64,000 nucleotides of DNA from Myxococcales bacterium UBA1660. Its GTDB lineage: Bacteria > Myxococcota_A > Polyangia > Polyangiales > Houyiibacteriaceae. Under the pieces are notes generated by a model that was not told the DNA's origin, searched no databases, and saw nothing but the letters and a program-made list of their open reading frames with translations. How positions within the stretch are numbered: position 1 is the first letter of the stretch; each line of letters begins with the position of its first letter. The stretch spans positions 1-64,000 of the forward strand of contig DCLA01000112.1 of assembly GCA_002320815.1 (NCBI GenBank), given 5' to 3'. Of this stretch, positions 24,778-36,263 are shown in pieces. Position numbers and translations under genes: made by a program.

Positions 24778-25449
24778 GTGAGCGCGGAAGAATCGGACGA
24801 AGCCTTCGTCGAGGAGTACCGACCCCTGGTGGTCTCCATCGCGCGGAAAATCCGCACGCGCTTCGAGCTGCGGGCCGATCTCGACGATCTCATCGCGTAC
24901 GGCTTCGCGGGGCTCCTGGAGGCGAAGCGGCGCTACGACCCCACCCGAGGCGTCCAGTTCAACAGTTTCGCGTACTACCGGATCCGCGGCGCGGTCATCG
25001 ACGGCGTGCGCGAATCGGGCGTGCTCTCCCGGCGGGCCTATCAGAACCTCAAGGCCGCCGAAGCCGCTCTGGCCATCGGCGAGACGGTGGGCGAGGAGCG
25101 CGCGGCCGACCCCGCGGCGCGCGGAGACAAGGCGCGCGCGGCCGCGACCTTGCGCGACACCCTGACCAAGTTGAGCACCTCCTGGACGCTCGCCGCGGTC
25201 GGCCAGAGCGAGGAGGAGCAGCAGGGGGAGACCCCGGAGGCCGCCCTCCTCTCCCGGGAGATGAAGGAGCGGGTCCGCGCGGTGGTGCCTTCACTCCCCG
25301 ACCGGGAGCGGCAGCTCATCGAGGGCTTCTACTTCCAGGGCCGGCGCTTCGACCACGTGGCCGAGGAGCTGGGCATCTCCAAGAGCTGGGCTTCGCGACT
25401 GCACCACAAGGCCCTCGCGCGCCTGAAAGACGCGCTCGGCGACCCCTGA
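24778..25449 (+). CDS. Sigma-70 family factor, FliA/WhiG/SigD-like
   Basis: 223 residues from a GTG start. Regions 2, 3 and 4 can be seen: LVVSIARKIRTRF and DLDDLIAYGFAGLLEAKRRY with FNSFAYYRIRGAVIDGVRE (region 2), a short region 3, and LPDRERQLIEGFYFQGRRF with ISKSWASRLHHKALARLK (region 4.2 HTH). The RIRGAVIDGVRE block is the FliA/WhiG signature. No anti-sigma gene (FlgM-like) is adjacent. The next gene, 35 bases on, resembles a type III secretion inner rod protein, so this sigma may drive an export system elsewhere in the genome. Confidence 0.88.
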   Translation: MSAEESDEAFVEEYRPLVVSIARKIRTRFELRADLDDLIAYGFAGLLEAKRRYDPTRGVQFNSFAYYRIRGAVIDGVRESGVLSRRAYQNLKAAEAALAIGETVGEERAADPAARGDKARAAATLRDTLTKLSTSWTLAAVGQSEEEQQGETPEAALLSREMKERVRAVVPSLPDRERQLIEGFYFQGRRFDHVAEELGISKSWASRLHHKALARLKDALGDP

Positions 25450-25484
25450 CGCAACCGGCCGGCGCGAGGCGCGAAGAAGCGGCC

Positions 25485-25868
25485 ATGCCCGACCCCCTGT
25501 CCGCCCTCCGGGGCCCCTCCGCCCCGTCTCCCATCGCGCCCACCCCGAGCCCCAGCGGCGAGCGGCGCACCGCCTTCGCCGAGCACCTGGAGCCGCCGGC
25601 CGAGGCCGCCGAGAGCCCGGTGAGCGAAGCGCCTGCGCCCTCGCCCGCCCTCGACGCCCTGGGCGACGCGGTCCGCTCCATCGCCCGCGGCGAGCGCTTC
25701 GTGGACGGCGCCATGCGCCGCGCCGCCCGCGGCAAGGAGCTCGAGCCCGGCCAGCTCATCGCCATCCAGGCCGGCGTCTACCGCTACACCCAGGAGCTGG
25801 AGCTGGCCTCGAAGCTGGTGGACAAGGCCACCGGCGCGGTGAAGCAGACGCTCCAGTCCCAGCAGTAG
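25485..25868 (+). CDS. Type III secretion inner rod-like protein (YscI/HrpB/SctI family)
   Basis: 127 residues from ATG 25485. The first 65 are Pro/Ala/Ser-rich and look disordered. The C-terminal 45 (LEPGQLIAIQAGVYRYTQE..., then LASKLVDKATGAVKQTL) match the YscI/HrpB C-terminal helix pattern: a short lead, a hydrophobic helix with Gln/Tyr, then SK-V-DKAT-V-LL. That rod protein polymerises inside the needle base. No other sct or flagellar gene is in the window. I am fairly confident of the resemblance, less so of the function. Confidence 0.68.
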   Translation: MPDPLSALRGPSAPSPIAPTPSPSGERRTAFAEHLEPPAEAAESPVSEAPAPSPALDALGDAVRSIARGERFVDGAMRRAARGKELEPGQLIAIQAGVYRYTQELELASKLVDKATGAVKQTLQSQQ

Positions 25869-27101
25869 TCAGCGCACGGTGATGCGCGCGTAGGCGCGCT
25901 TGCCGGCGCGCACCACGTAGGGCCCGCCCCGCTGGAGCTCGGCCTTGATGTCGGTGATCTTGGTCCCGTCGACCTGCACCGCGCCCGCCTTGATCCGGCG
26001 GCGCGCCTCGCTGGTGCTGGGCACGAGCTCGGCGGCGGCGAGGGCCTGGGCCAGGCCCAGGGTGTCGCCCTCGGCGGCGAGGGTGTGCTCGGGCATGTCC
26101 TCGGGGAGCTCGCCCCGGGAGAACTGGGACTCCCACTTCCGCTCGGCGTCGGCCGCGGCGTCGGCGCCGTGGTAGCGAGCGACGATCTCCTTGGCGAGCG
26201 CCATCTTGGCCAGCTTGGGGTTCATCGACCCGTCGGCGCAGGCTGCCTTGCGCTCGGCGATGACCGCGGCGGGCTCGGCGCTGAGCAGCTCGTAGTAGCG
26301 CCACATCACCCCGTCGGAGATGCTCATCAGCTTCCCGAGCTGCATCTCCGGGGCCTCGGCGACGCCCACGTAGTTGTCGAGGGACTTGCTCATCTTGTCG
26401 CCGACGATCTTGCCGTCCTCCTCCCGGGCGCTGAGGCCCTCGAGGATGGGCGTGGTCATCACGATCTGCGGCCGCAGGTCGTACCGCCCCATGATCTCCC
26501 GGCCGACCATCAGGTTGAAGAGCTGGTCGGTGCCCCCGAGCTCCACGTCGCACTTCAGGGCCACCGAGTCGTAGGCCTGGACCAGCGGGTAGAGCAGCTC
26601 GTGGACGGAGATGGAGGCGTGCTCGGCCCAGCGCTTCTGGAAGTCGTCGCGCTCCATCATGCGCGCCAGGGTGTAGCGACCCGCCAACCGGATGACGTCG
26701 TCGAAGCGCATCTCGCCCAGCCACTCGGAGTTGTAGACCACCTGCGTCCGGTCCGGGTCGAGGACCTTGAAGGCCTGCTCGGCGTAGGTATTGGCACCCT
26801 CCAGGATCTGCTCCCGGGTCGCGACCGGGCGGGTCGCGCTGCGTCCGGAGGGGTCGCCGATCATGGCGGTGAAGTCGCCGACGACGAAGACCACCTCGTG
26901 CCCCAGCTCCTGGAACTGGCGCATCTTGTTCATCAGCACCGTATGGCCGAGGTGCAGATCGGGGCGCGTCGGGTCGAAGCCCGCCTTCACCTTGAGGGGA
27001 CGCCCCTCCTTCAGCCGGGCCAGGAGGTCCTCCCGCACGTGCAGGTCGACCACCCCTCGCTCCAGCTCCTCGAGCTGCTCTTCGGCACTCCGCTTCGTCA
27101 T
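25869..27101 (-). CDS. tyrS: Tyrosyl-tRNA synthetase
   Basis: 410 residues, class I synthetase. HIGH motif as HLGH in [15 protein letters not shown], the [16 protein letters not shown] block, [12 protein letters not shown] and [14 protein letters not shown] of the tyrosine pocket, KMSKS in [15 protein letters not shown]-terminal S4 RNA-binding domain closes the protein ([17 protein letters not shown]). This is the long-loop TyrS subtype seen in many Gram-negatives. Its stop directly abuts the stop of the convergent inner-rod gene. The hup gene starts 412 bases upstream and is read in the same direction. Confidence 0.96.
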   Translation of the reverse strand: MTKRSAEEQLEELERGVVDLHVREDLLARLKEGRPLKVKAGFDPTRPDLHLGHTVLMNKMRQFQELGHEVVFVVGDFTAMIGDPSGRSATRPVATREQILEGANTYAEQAFKVLDPDRTQVVYNSEWLGEMRFDDVIRLAGRYTLARMMERDDFQKRWAEHASISVHELLYPLVQAYDSVALKCDVELGGTDQLFNLMVGREIMGRYDLRPQIVMTTPILEGLSAREEDGKIVGDKMSKSLDNYVGVAEAPEMQLGKLMSISDGVMWRYYELLSAEPAAVIAERKAACADGSMNPKLAKMALAKEIVARYHGADAAADAERKWESQFSRGELPEDMPEHTLAAEGDTLGLAQALAAAELVPSTSEARRRIKAGAVQVDGTKITDIKAELQRGGPYVVRAGKRAYARITVR

Positions 27102-27141
27102 CGCGGCGGAGTATGCCCGGCTGGCCTCCGAGCGCTAGCGC

Positions 27142-27513
27142 TCAGCTCGCGGTGCCGGGCTCGTCGGGGTCCGGCGCGGCGCGCTCGGCGGCGCGGATGC
27201 GGGCCGTCTCTTCCTTGGCTCGCTCGCGCTCCGCGAGGGGCGCGTTGACCAGCTCCTTGAGCTCCTTGCCCACCTTGAAGAAGGGCAGCCGCTTCGGCGG
27301 CACGGGCACCGGCTTGCCGGTCCGGGGGTTGCGACCGTTGTACGCCTTGTAGTGGCGGACGGTGAAGCTCCCGAAGCCGCGGATCTCGATCCCCTCGTCG
27401 CCCTCGAGGGCCTCCGTCATCGCCTCGAAGACACAGTTCACGACCTGCTCCGCACGACTCTTCGTGATGCGGGTGCGCTGGGCAACGGCGTCGATCAGCT
27501 CGCTCTTGGTCAT
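27142..27513 (-). CDS. HU/IHF-family nucleoid protein with C-terminal extension
   Basis: 123 residues; HU proper is about 90. MTKSELIDAVAQRTRITKSRAEQ helices, GIEIRGFGSFTVRHYKAYNGRNPRTGKPV (the DNA-binding arm with its intercalating Pro) and LPFFKVGKELKELVN. The extra 30 residues are charged (AERERAKEETARIRAAERA). Extended HU proteins are common in Myxococcota. A well-spaced promoter is at 27547-27575. Confidence 0.95.
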   Translation of the reverse strand: MTKSELIDAVAQRTRITKSRAEQVVNCVFEAMTEALEGDEGIEIRGFGSFTVRHYKAYNGRNPRTGKPVPVPPKRLPFFKVGKELKELVNAPLAERERAKEETARIRAAERAAPDPDEPGTAS

Positions 27514-27546
27514 CCGTGGTCTCCGTCGGGGGCGTGAGGCTGGAGC

Positions 27547-27575
27547 AGACTACGGGCCCCCGATGCTCGGGTCAA
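27547..27575 (-). promoter_or_regulatory. Sigma-70-type promoter of the HU gene
   Basis: On the - strand TTGACC (27575-27570), 17-base spacer, TAGTCT (27552-27547), about 34 bases before the HU start. Good spacing and position. Confidence 0.5.
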
Positions 27576-27624
27576 CAAGCGATTCCGGGCACTTGCGGGC
27601 GTGACGGGCCCGTGTCGAAGGCGG

Positions 27625-27654
27625 TTGAAGCGAAATTCCCCTTTCGGGTATGGT
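27625..27654 (+). promoter_or_regulatory. Candidate promoter for the HEAT-repeat membrane protein
   Basis: TTGAAG (27625-27630), 18-base spacer, TATGGT (27649-27654), about 90 bases before the ATG at 27744. It lies in the only AT-richer stretch of this intergenic region. Confidence 0.4.
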
Positions 27655-27743
27655 GGCGCCGCTCGCGAGGGGTTGGCCCGTGGTCCGACGGCGCGCGCGG
27701 GACGGCCCGCACCCCCTCCCCCACTCAGCCAAAGGCATCCGGA

Positions 27744-30125
27744 ATGTCCACCGATCCGTTCGACGTAGAGAGCCAGCCCGACAACGACCTCGCGGCTTAT
27801 GGCGACTCGCCTCCCCCTCCCGGCATCGCCGTTCCGGGTGACGACAACGCCACCCTGAAGAAGATCAACCAGCGCAGCTCGATGGGCGGGAAGATCTTCG
27901 TGTTGATCCTCTTGGTCGGCGCGCTCGGCCTCGGGGTCTGGGCCTACACGCGCAGCGCCGCCTACGACGCGCGCATGGAGGTCTTCGACCCCGTCCAGGA
28001 GATGGAGGACGCCAGCCAGCGCAATGCCGCGCTTCGGCAGATCCTCGCGGACGCTCAGTTCGAGGACGTGAAGCAGCGCGCGATCATGAACCTCGGACAC
28101 TTCGAGGACGCCGAGGCGGTGACCCTCCTGACCGAGAAGCTCGACGAAGGCGGCGTCGTGCGCCGCTCGGCCGCCTGGGCCCTCGCGCAGATCGGATCCC
28201 CGGAGGCCGACTCCGCGGTGCCGGCGCTCCTGCGGGTCCTGCCCGAGACCGACGAGACCGACCGCAACCAGGTCATCTGGACCCTCGCGGTGCTCCGTTC
28301 CCAGGACCAGGCCTTCATCGAGGCCATGCTCGAGGCCTTCAGCCGCGGCGACCTGCAGCACATCACCGGCTTCGACCACCGCCTGGTCACCGAGGTCCTC
28401 GGGGTGCAGCGCCTCAGCTCGCCGGACCTGACGGACCACGAGACCGAGGCCGTCCGGCTGCTGACCGCGCACGCGCTGGCCGAGGTCGAGACCGCTCAGG
28501 TCATCGACCCGCTCTCGCGCATGCTCCAGAACGAGATCGCGCGCGAGGAGGAGCAGCGCTCCACCGAGGTCATCCGCGCCTCCGCCGCCGGCCTCGGCCG
28601 CATCGGTGAGGCCGCCGCCGCGCGCCCGCTCTTCGCGGCGCTCCAGGCCCACCCCAACCTCAAGGGCACCATCCTGGACTCCCTCAAGAAGTCCACCGCC
28701 GGTGACGACCTGGCCGTGTTCATGGCCGAGGCCTCGGACATCGAGACCAAGCGCGAGCTGGCCCGGCTGGTCCAGGAGACCCACGACCGCCGCACGGCCG
28801 ACGCCATGGCCGGGCTGCTGAACCACGAGGACCAGGAGCTGCGCTCCATCGCCGCCCTCACCCTGGCCAACTTCGGCGACCGCCGCGCCGCCCCGGCGCT
28901 CTTCGCGCTCACCGAGGTCGAGGACAACGACGACCTGGTCAGCGACTCCATCGAGGCCCTGCGCTGGGTCGTGACCCCCGAGGACACCAGCCGCCTCGTC
29001 GCGATGCTGGAGACCCACCCCTACCGCAAGGCCGCCATCCTCCGGAACCTCGGCGCCACCGGCGACGCCTCCGCGTCCCGCGCGATGGAGAAGGAGCTCG
29101 AGGGCGACGACGTCCGCGCCGCGGCCATGTCCCTCGGAGACCTCAACGACGACGGCTCCTTCCGCAAGCTGCTCGGCATGGTGTCCCGCCCGCGGGACGT
29201 CGAGATGGCCGCCACCAACGCCGCCGACCGCTCGCTGGTCAACGAGGAGCTCCTCGGCAACCGGCGCGCCGCCATCCTGGCGATGGGCCGCTACGGCCGC
29301 CCGGAGGCCATCGAGCCGCTCATGACCGTGGTCGAGGACGACCTCGACGACTACGAGCTCCGCGGCCTCGCCGCCGGCTCCATCGGTCAGATCGCCGACG
29401 ACGAGGCCATGCGCACCGTCATCCAGAAGATCCAGGGCCCGGGCGTCCGCGACGCCGCCAAGCGCTACTACGTGCAGGCGCTCTGGCAGCGGCCGCACCG
29501 CGAGCTCAACGCCCAGCTCCTCGACCTCATGGCCAGCGACCAGCCCGCCGAGGTGAAGCGCGCCGCGGCCATCGCGGTGGGCTACTCGGGTGACCCCGCC
29601 GTGGAGCAGCGCCTGATGGACATGCTCGACGACGAGAACGTCCGCCGCGACGCGGCCGTGGCCATCGTGCTCGGCGGCGGCGAGGACTCGGCGAAGAAGC
29701 TCGTCGAGACCCTCGGCCAGGACGGCGACCTCCGCGAGGTCCTGCAGATGTGGGTGATGAACGAGGAGAACGACTGGTTCAACCTGCTCACCGCCGAGAT
29801 GGTCGAGAACGGCGCCGTCTGGCGTCGCGTGCACGTGGCCGACATCCTCCGCGAGGGCGACGGCGAGAACAGCTACGCCTACCCCTTCGCCAAGGTCGTC
29901 GCCGTCCTGCGCAGCGGTTGGGAAGGCGTCGGCGGTCTCCGCCCCCAGGAGGTGCGCGACGAGCTCTGGGACGCCCTCGCCGGCGAGGACGAGCTCCAGC
30001 GCGAGCTAGCCGCCAAGGTGATGCACGAGATCCCCGAGACCGGCCTCCTGCTCCGCGCCCGCGACGAGGGCGGCGAGAAGGAAGAAGCCGCCCGCGCCGT
30101 CCTCGGTGGCGGCGACGACGAGTGA
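27744..30125 (+). CDS. Membrane-anchored HEAT-repeat protein
   Basis: 793 residues. The frame is open upstream, but ATG 27744 (MSTDPFDVESQ) starts protein-like sequence. An acidic cytosolic N-terminus of about 50 residues is followed by one membrane segment (IFVLILLVGALGLGVWAY), then about 720 residues of HEAT repeats outside the cytoplasm. Examples: VRRSAAWALAQIGSPEADSAV, STEVIRASAAGLGRIGEAAAA, LRSIAALTLANFGDRRAAPAL, EVKRAAAIAVGYSGDPAVEQ. The array is almost unbroken, with no catalytic motif. Scaffold or binding function in the periplasm is inferred. A strong terminator follows at 30151. Confidence 0.85.
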   Translation: MSTDPFDVESQPDNDLAAYGDSPPPPGIAVPGDDNATLKKINQRSSMGGKIFVLILLVGALGLGVWAYTRSAAYDARMEVFDPVQEMEDASQRNAALRQILADAQFEDVKQRAIMNLGHFEDAEAVTLLTEKLDEGGVVRRSAAWALAQIGSPEADSAVPALLRVLPETDETDRNQVIWTLAVLRSQDQAFIEAMLEAFSRGDLQHITGFDHRLVTEVLGVQRLSSPDLTDHETEAVRLLTAHALAEVETAQVIDPLSRMLQNEIAREEEQRSTEVIRASAAGLGRIGEAAAARPLFAALQAHPNLKGTILDSLKKSTAGDDLAVFMAEASDIETKRELARLVQETHDRRTADAMAGLLNHEDQELRSIAALTLANFGDRRAAPALFALTEVEDNDDLVSDSIEALRWVVTPEDTSRLVAMLETHPYRKAAILRNLGATGDASASRAMEKELEGDDVRAAAMSLGDLNDDGSFRKLLGMVSRPRDVEMAATNAADRSLVNEELLGNRRAAILAMGRYGRPEAIEPLMTVVEDDLDDYELRGLAAGSIGQIADDEAMRTVIQKIQGPGVRDAAKRYYVQALWQRPHRELNAQLLDLMASDQPAEVKRAAAIAVGYSGDPAVEQRLMDMLDDENVRRDAAVAIVLGGGEDSAKKLVETLGQDGDLREVLQMWVMNEENDWFNLLTAEMVENGAVWRRVHVADILREGDGENSYAYPFAKVVAVLRSGWEGVGGLRPQEVRDELWDALAGEDELQRELAAKVMHEIPETGLLLRARDEGGEKEEAARAVLGGGDDE

Positions 30126-30150
30126 CGCCCTAGGCGCTCACCCCGGACCC

Positions 30151-30190
30151 GATGAAGGCCGCGTTCCCCCCAGGGAGCGCGGCCTTCATC
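30151..30190 (+). terminator. Perfect 13-bp hairpin after the HEAT gene
   Basis: GATGAAGGCCGCG (30151-30163) pairs fully with CGCGGCCTTCATC (30178-30190) around a 14-base loop. It lies 26 bases after the stop, followed by GTTGCG. Probable terminator, usable on either strand. Confidence 0.65.
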
Positions 30191-30201
30191 GTTGCGCCCT
30201 C

Positions 30202-30299
30202 CGTGCGCGAGCGCACGAGCGGGACGCACTTGCGTACTTGCGCTTCACCCCGTTTTTCGTGCGTTAGCGCACAATCGGGACGCCCTTGCGTACTTGCGT
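30202..30299. repeat. Tandem pair of a dispersed intergenic repeat
   Basis: Two 42-base units (30202-30243 and 30258-30299, period 56) sharing an inverted GTGCG...CGCAC, then GGGACGC(A/C)CTTGC and, two bases on, ACTTGCG. They lie between convergent genes. The same core recurs inverted at 30340-30361 and at 60011-60091. Confidence 0.75.
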
Positions 30300-30339
30300 G
30301 TCCACGCAAGTCATTGGAACCATTGAGCTCTACGCCCTG

Positions 30340-30361
30340 CGCAAGTACGCAAGGGCGTCCC
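30340..30361. repeat. Inverted copy of the intergenic repeat core
   Basis: Exact reverse complement (22 of 22 bases) of 30277-30298, 41 bases away, so transcripts from either side could form a long hairpin. Ends 12 bases before the stop of the convergent kinase gene. Confidence 0.8.
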
Positions 30362-30372
30362 TCGTCGGGGCG

Positions 30373-34323
<3,951 letters not shown>

Positions 34324-34436
34324 GAGCGAGTGACACCCTCGCTCCGTTCCGCGAGCATACCGCGACACCTGCACTGGGTGCACGTTTACGGTGAGCTTCC
34401 CTACATCGCGAGCCGGGCTCACGAGGGCTTGGCCCC

Positions 34437-36263
34437 TCAGGCGGTGGAGGTCTGCAGGCGGTGCAGCCGGGCGTAGAGGCCACCCTGGGCCAGCAGGGTC
34501 TCGTGGGTGCCCATCTCGGCGATGCGCCCCTGGTGCATGACCACGATGCGATCGGCCTCGCGGATCGTGCTCAGCCGATGGGCCACGATGAGCGCCGTGC
34601 GACCGCGGAGCACCTCGCGCGCGGCCTCCTGCAGCCGCGCCTCGGTCTCGCTGTCGACGTTGGCCGTGGCCTCGTCGAGGATGATGCGGTCCACGTCGCG
34701 GTAGAGCGCCCGGGCGAAGGCGAGGAGCTGCCGCTCGCCCGCGGAGAAGTTCTGGCCGCGCTCGTCCACCCGCGCGTCGAGCCCGCCGCGGCGGCGCACC
34801 AGGGCCGCGGCGCCCGAGCGCTCGAGGGCGTCCCAGAGGCGCGCCTCGTCTTCGTCCTCGCTGCCCACCCCGAGGGCCAGGTTCGCGCGCAGGGTCCCGG
34901 CGAAGAGGAAGACGTCCTGGGGCACGACCGCGAAGCTGCGCCGCAGGGCGCGCACGTCCCAGGCGCGGACGTCCTGCCCGTCGACGGCGATGGAGCCCTC
35001 CTGGAGTTCGTAGAGCCGCAGCAGGAGCGAGGTCAGGGTGGTCTTGCCGCTGCCCGTGGCGCCCACGAAAGCGACGTGCTCGCCGGCGCGGATGGTGAGG
35101 TCGATGTCGTGGAGGACCGGGAGCCCTTCGCGGTAGCCGAAGGTCACGTCGCGGAAGGCGACCACCGCGTCCTCGGGGACCGAGACCTCGGGGGCTTCCC
35201 GGGGCGGCGCGTCGTCCTCGTCGGTGTCCAGGAGACCGAAGACCCGCTCGGCCGCCGCGAGCGACGACTGGATGATGGTGTACTTCGTGGCCAGGTCCCG
35301 GATGGGCACGAAGAAGCGCTCGATGTAGTCGTAGAACGCGACCACCGTGCCCACGTAGAGCGCGCCCTCGGCGCCCTCGCGGACCCAGCCGGCGCGGACC
35401 GCGGCGAAGTAGAGCACCAGCGCGATGCATGCGGTGCTGATGGACTGCACCACCGAGTAGAGGAGCGCGTCGTAGCGGATGGAGCGGTAGTTGGCGTCGC
35501 GGTAGCCGGCGTTGATGTCCCGGTACTCCTCGGCGCACTCCTCTTCGCGGCCGAAGGCCTGGACCACCCGGACACCGCTGACCTGCTCGGCGAGGTAGGC
35601 GTTGAGCTCGGCCACCCGGGTCCGGATGTCGCGGAAGGCGCTCCGGGCGCGCTTCCGGAAGAGGTCGATGAGCACCACCAGCGGCGGCAACGCCACGAAG
35701 GACACCAGGCTCAGCTGCCAGTCGAGGGCCAGCATGAAGCCCACGATGCCGATCAGGGTGATGACGTCGGTGATGGCGGTGACGGCCCCCGACGCGAAGA
35801 GCTCGGCCAACGAGTCGATGTCGTTGGTGACCCGGGTGACCACCCGGCCGACCGGGGTCCGGTCGAAGTACCCCACCCGCAGCCGCTGGATCTTCTCGAA
35901 GACCTCGGCGCGCAGATCCGCGGTCGACTTCTGCCCGGCGTACTGCATCAGGTAGGTCTGCCCGAAGCGCACCACGAACTCCGCGGCCAGCGCGGCGGCG
36001 AAGAGGAGCACCACGTCCCGGAGCGCGGCCCCGGAGCGCTCGACGACCACCGCGTCGATGCCGCGCTTGATGAGCAGCGGCTGCACCAAGCCCATCAGCG
36101 ACGCCAAGGGCATGAGCACCATGGCGCCCAGGAAGAGCCCCTTGTGCCGTTTGGCGTAGGGCACGAGCCGCTTCAGGAGCGCGATGTCGTACTGGCGCTC
36201 GCCCGTCTCCGCCTGGGCACCGGTCAACAGCCGGGCGCGGCTGGTCTTCTCCGCGTCGCTCAC
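34437..36263 (-). CDS. ABC exporter subunit with consensus Walker B (heterodimer partner)
   Basis: 608 residues: six-helix membrane domain (about 30-330) then ATPase. Walker A GATGSGKTTL, Walker B IILDEATANVD with catalytic Glu, H-loop VAHRLSTIR. Its signature motif is FSAGERQLL rather than LSGGQ. The upstream partner has LSGGQ but Asp for the Walker B Glu. In BmrCD/TM287-288-type heterodimers the degenerate ATP site combines exactly these two altered parts, so the pair should form one active and one degenerate site. The start overlaps the partner stop by 4 bases. Drug or lipid export is inferred; the substrate is unknown. Confidence 0.92.
   Translation of the reverse strand: MSDAEKTSRARLLTGAQAETGERQYDIALLKRLVPYAKRHKGLFLGAMVLMPLASLMGLVQPLLIKRGIDAVVVERSGAALRDVVLLFAAALAAEFVVRFGQTYLMQYAGQKSTADLRAEVFEKIQRLRVGYFDRTPVGRVVTRVTNDIDSLAELFASGAVTAITDVITLIGIVGFMLALDWQLSLVSFVALPPLVVLIDLFRKRARSAFRDIRTRVAELNAYLAEQVSGVRVVQAFGREEECAEEYRDINAGYRDANYRSIRYDALLYSVVQSISTACIALVLYFAAVRAGWVREGAEGALYVGTVVAFYDYIERFFVPIRDLATKYTIIQSSLAAAERVFGLLDTDEDDAPPREAPEVSVPEDAVVAFRDVTFGYREGLPVLHDIDLTIRAGEHVAFVGATGSGKTTLTSLLLRLYELQEGSIAVDGQDVRAWDVRALRRSFAVVPQDVFLFAGTLRANLALGVGSEDEDEARLWDALERSGAAALVRRRGGLDARVDERGQNFSAGERQLLAFARALYRDVDRIILDEATANVDSETEARLQEAAREVLRGRTALIVAHRLSTIREADRIVVMHQGRIAEMGTHETLLAQGGLYARLHRLQTSTA

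Noticed and set aside
27510..29834. 774-codon - strand frame opposite the HEAT-repeat gene
   Set aside because: The + strand frame has a membrane segment and clear HEAT periodicity; the - strand one is rich in Val/Leu/Gly/Asp shadow patterns.
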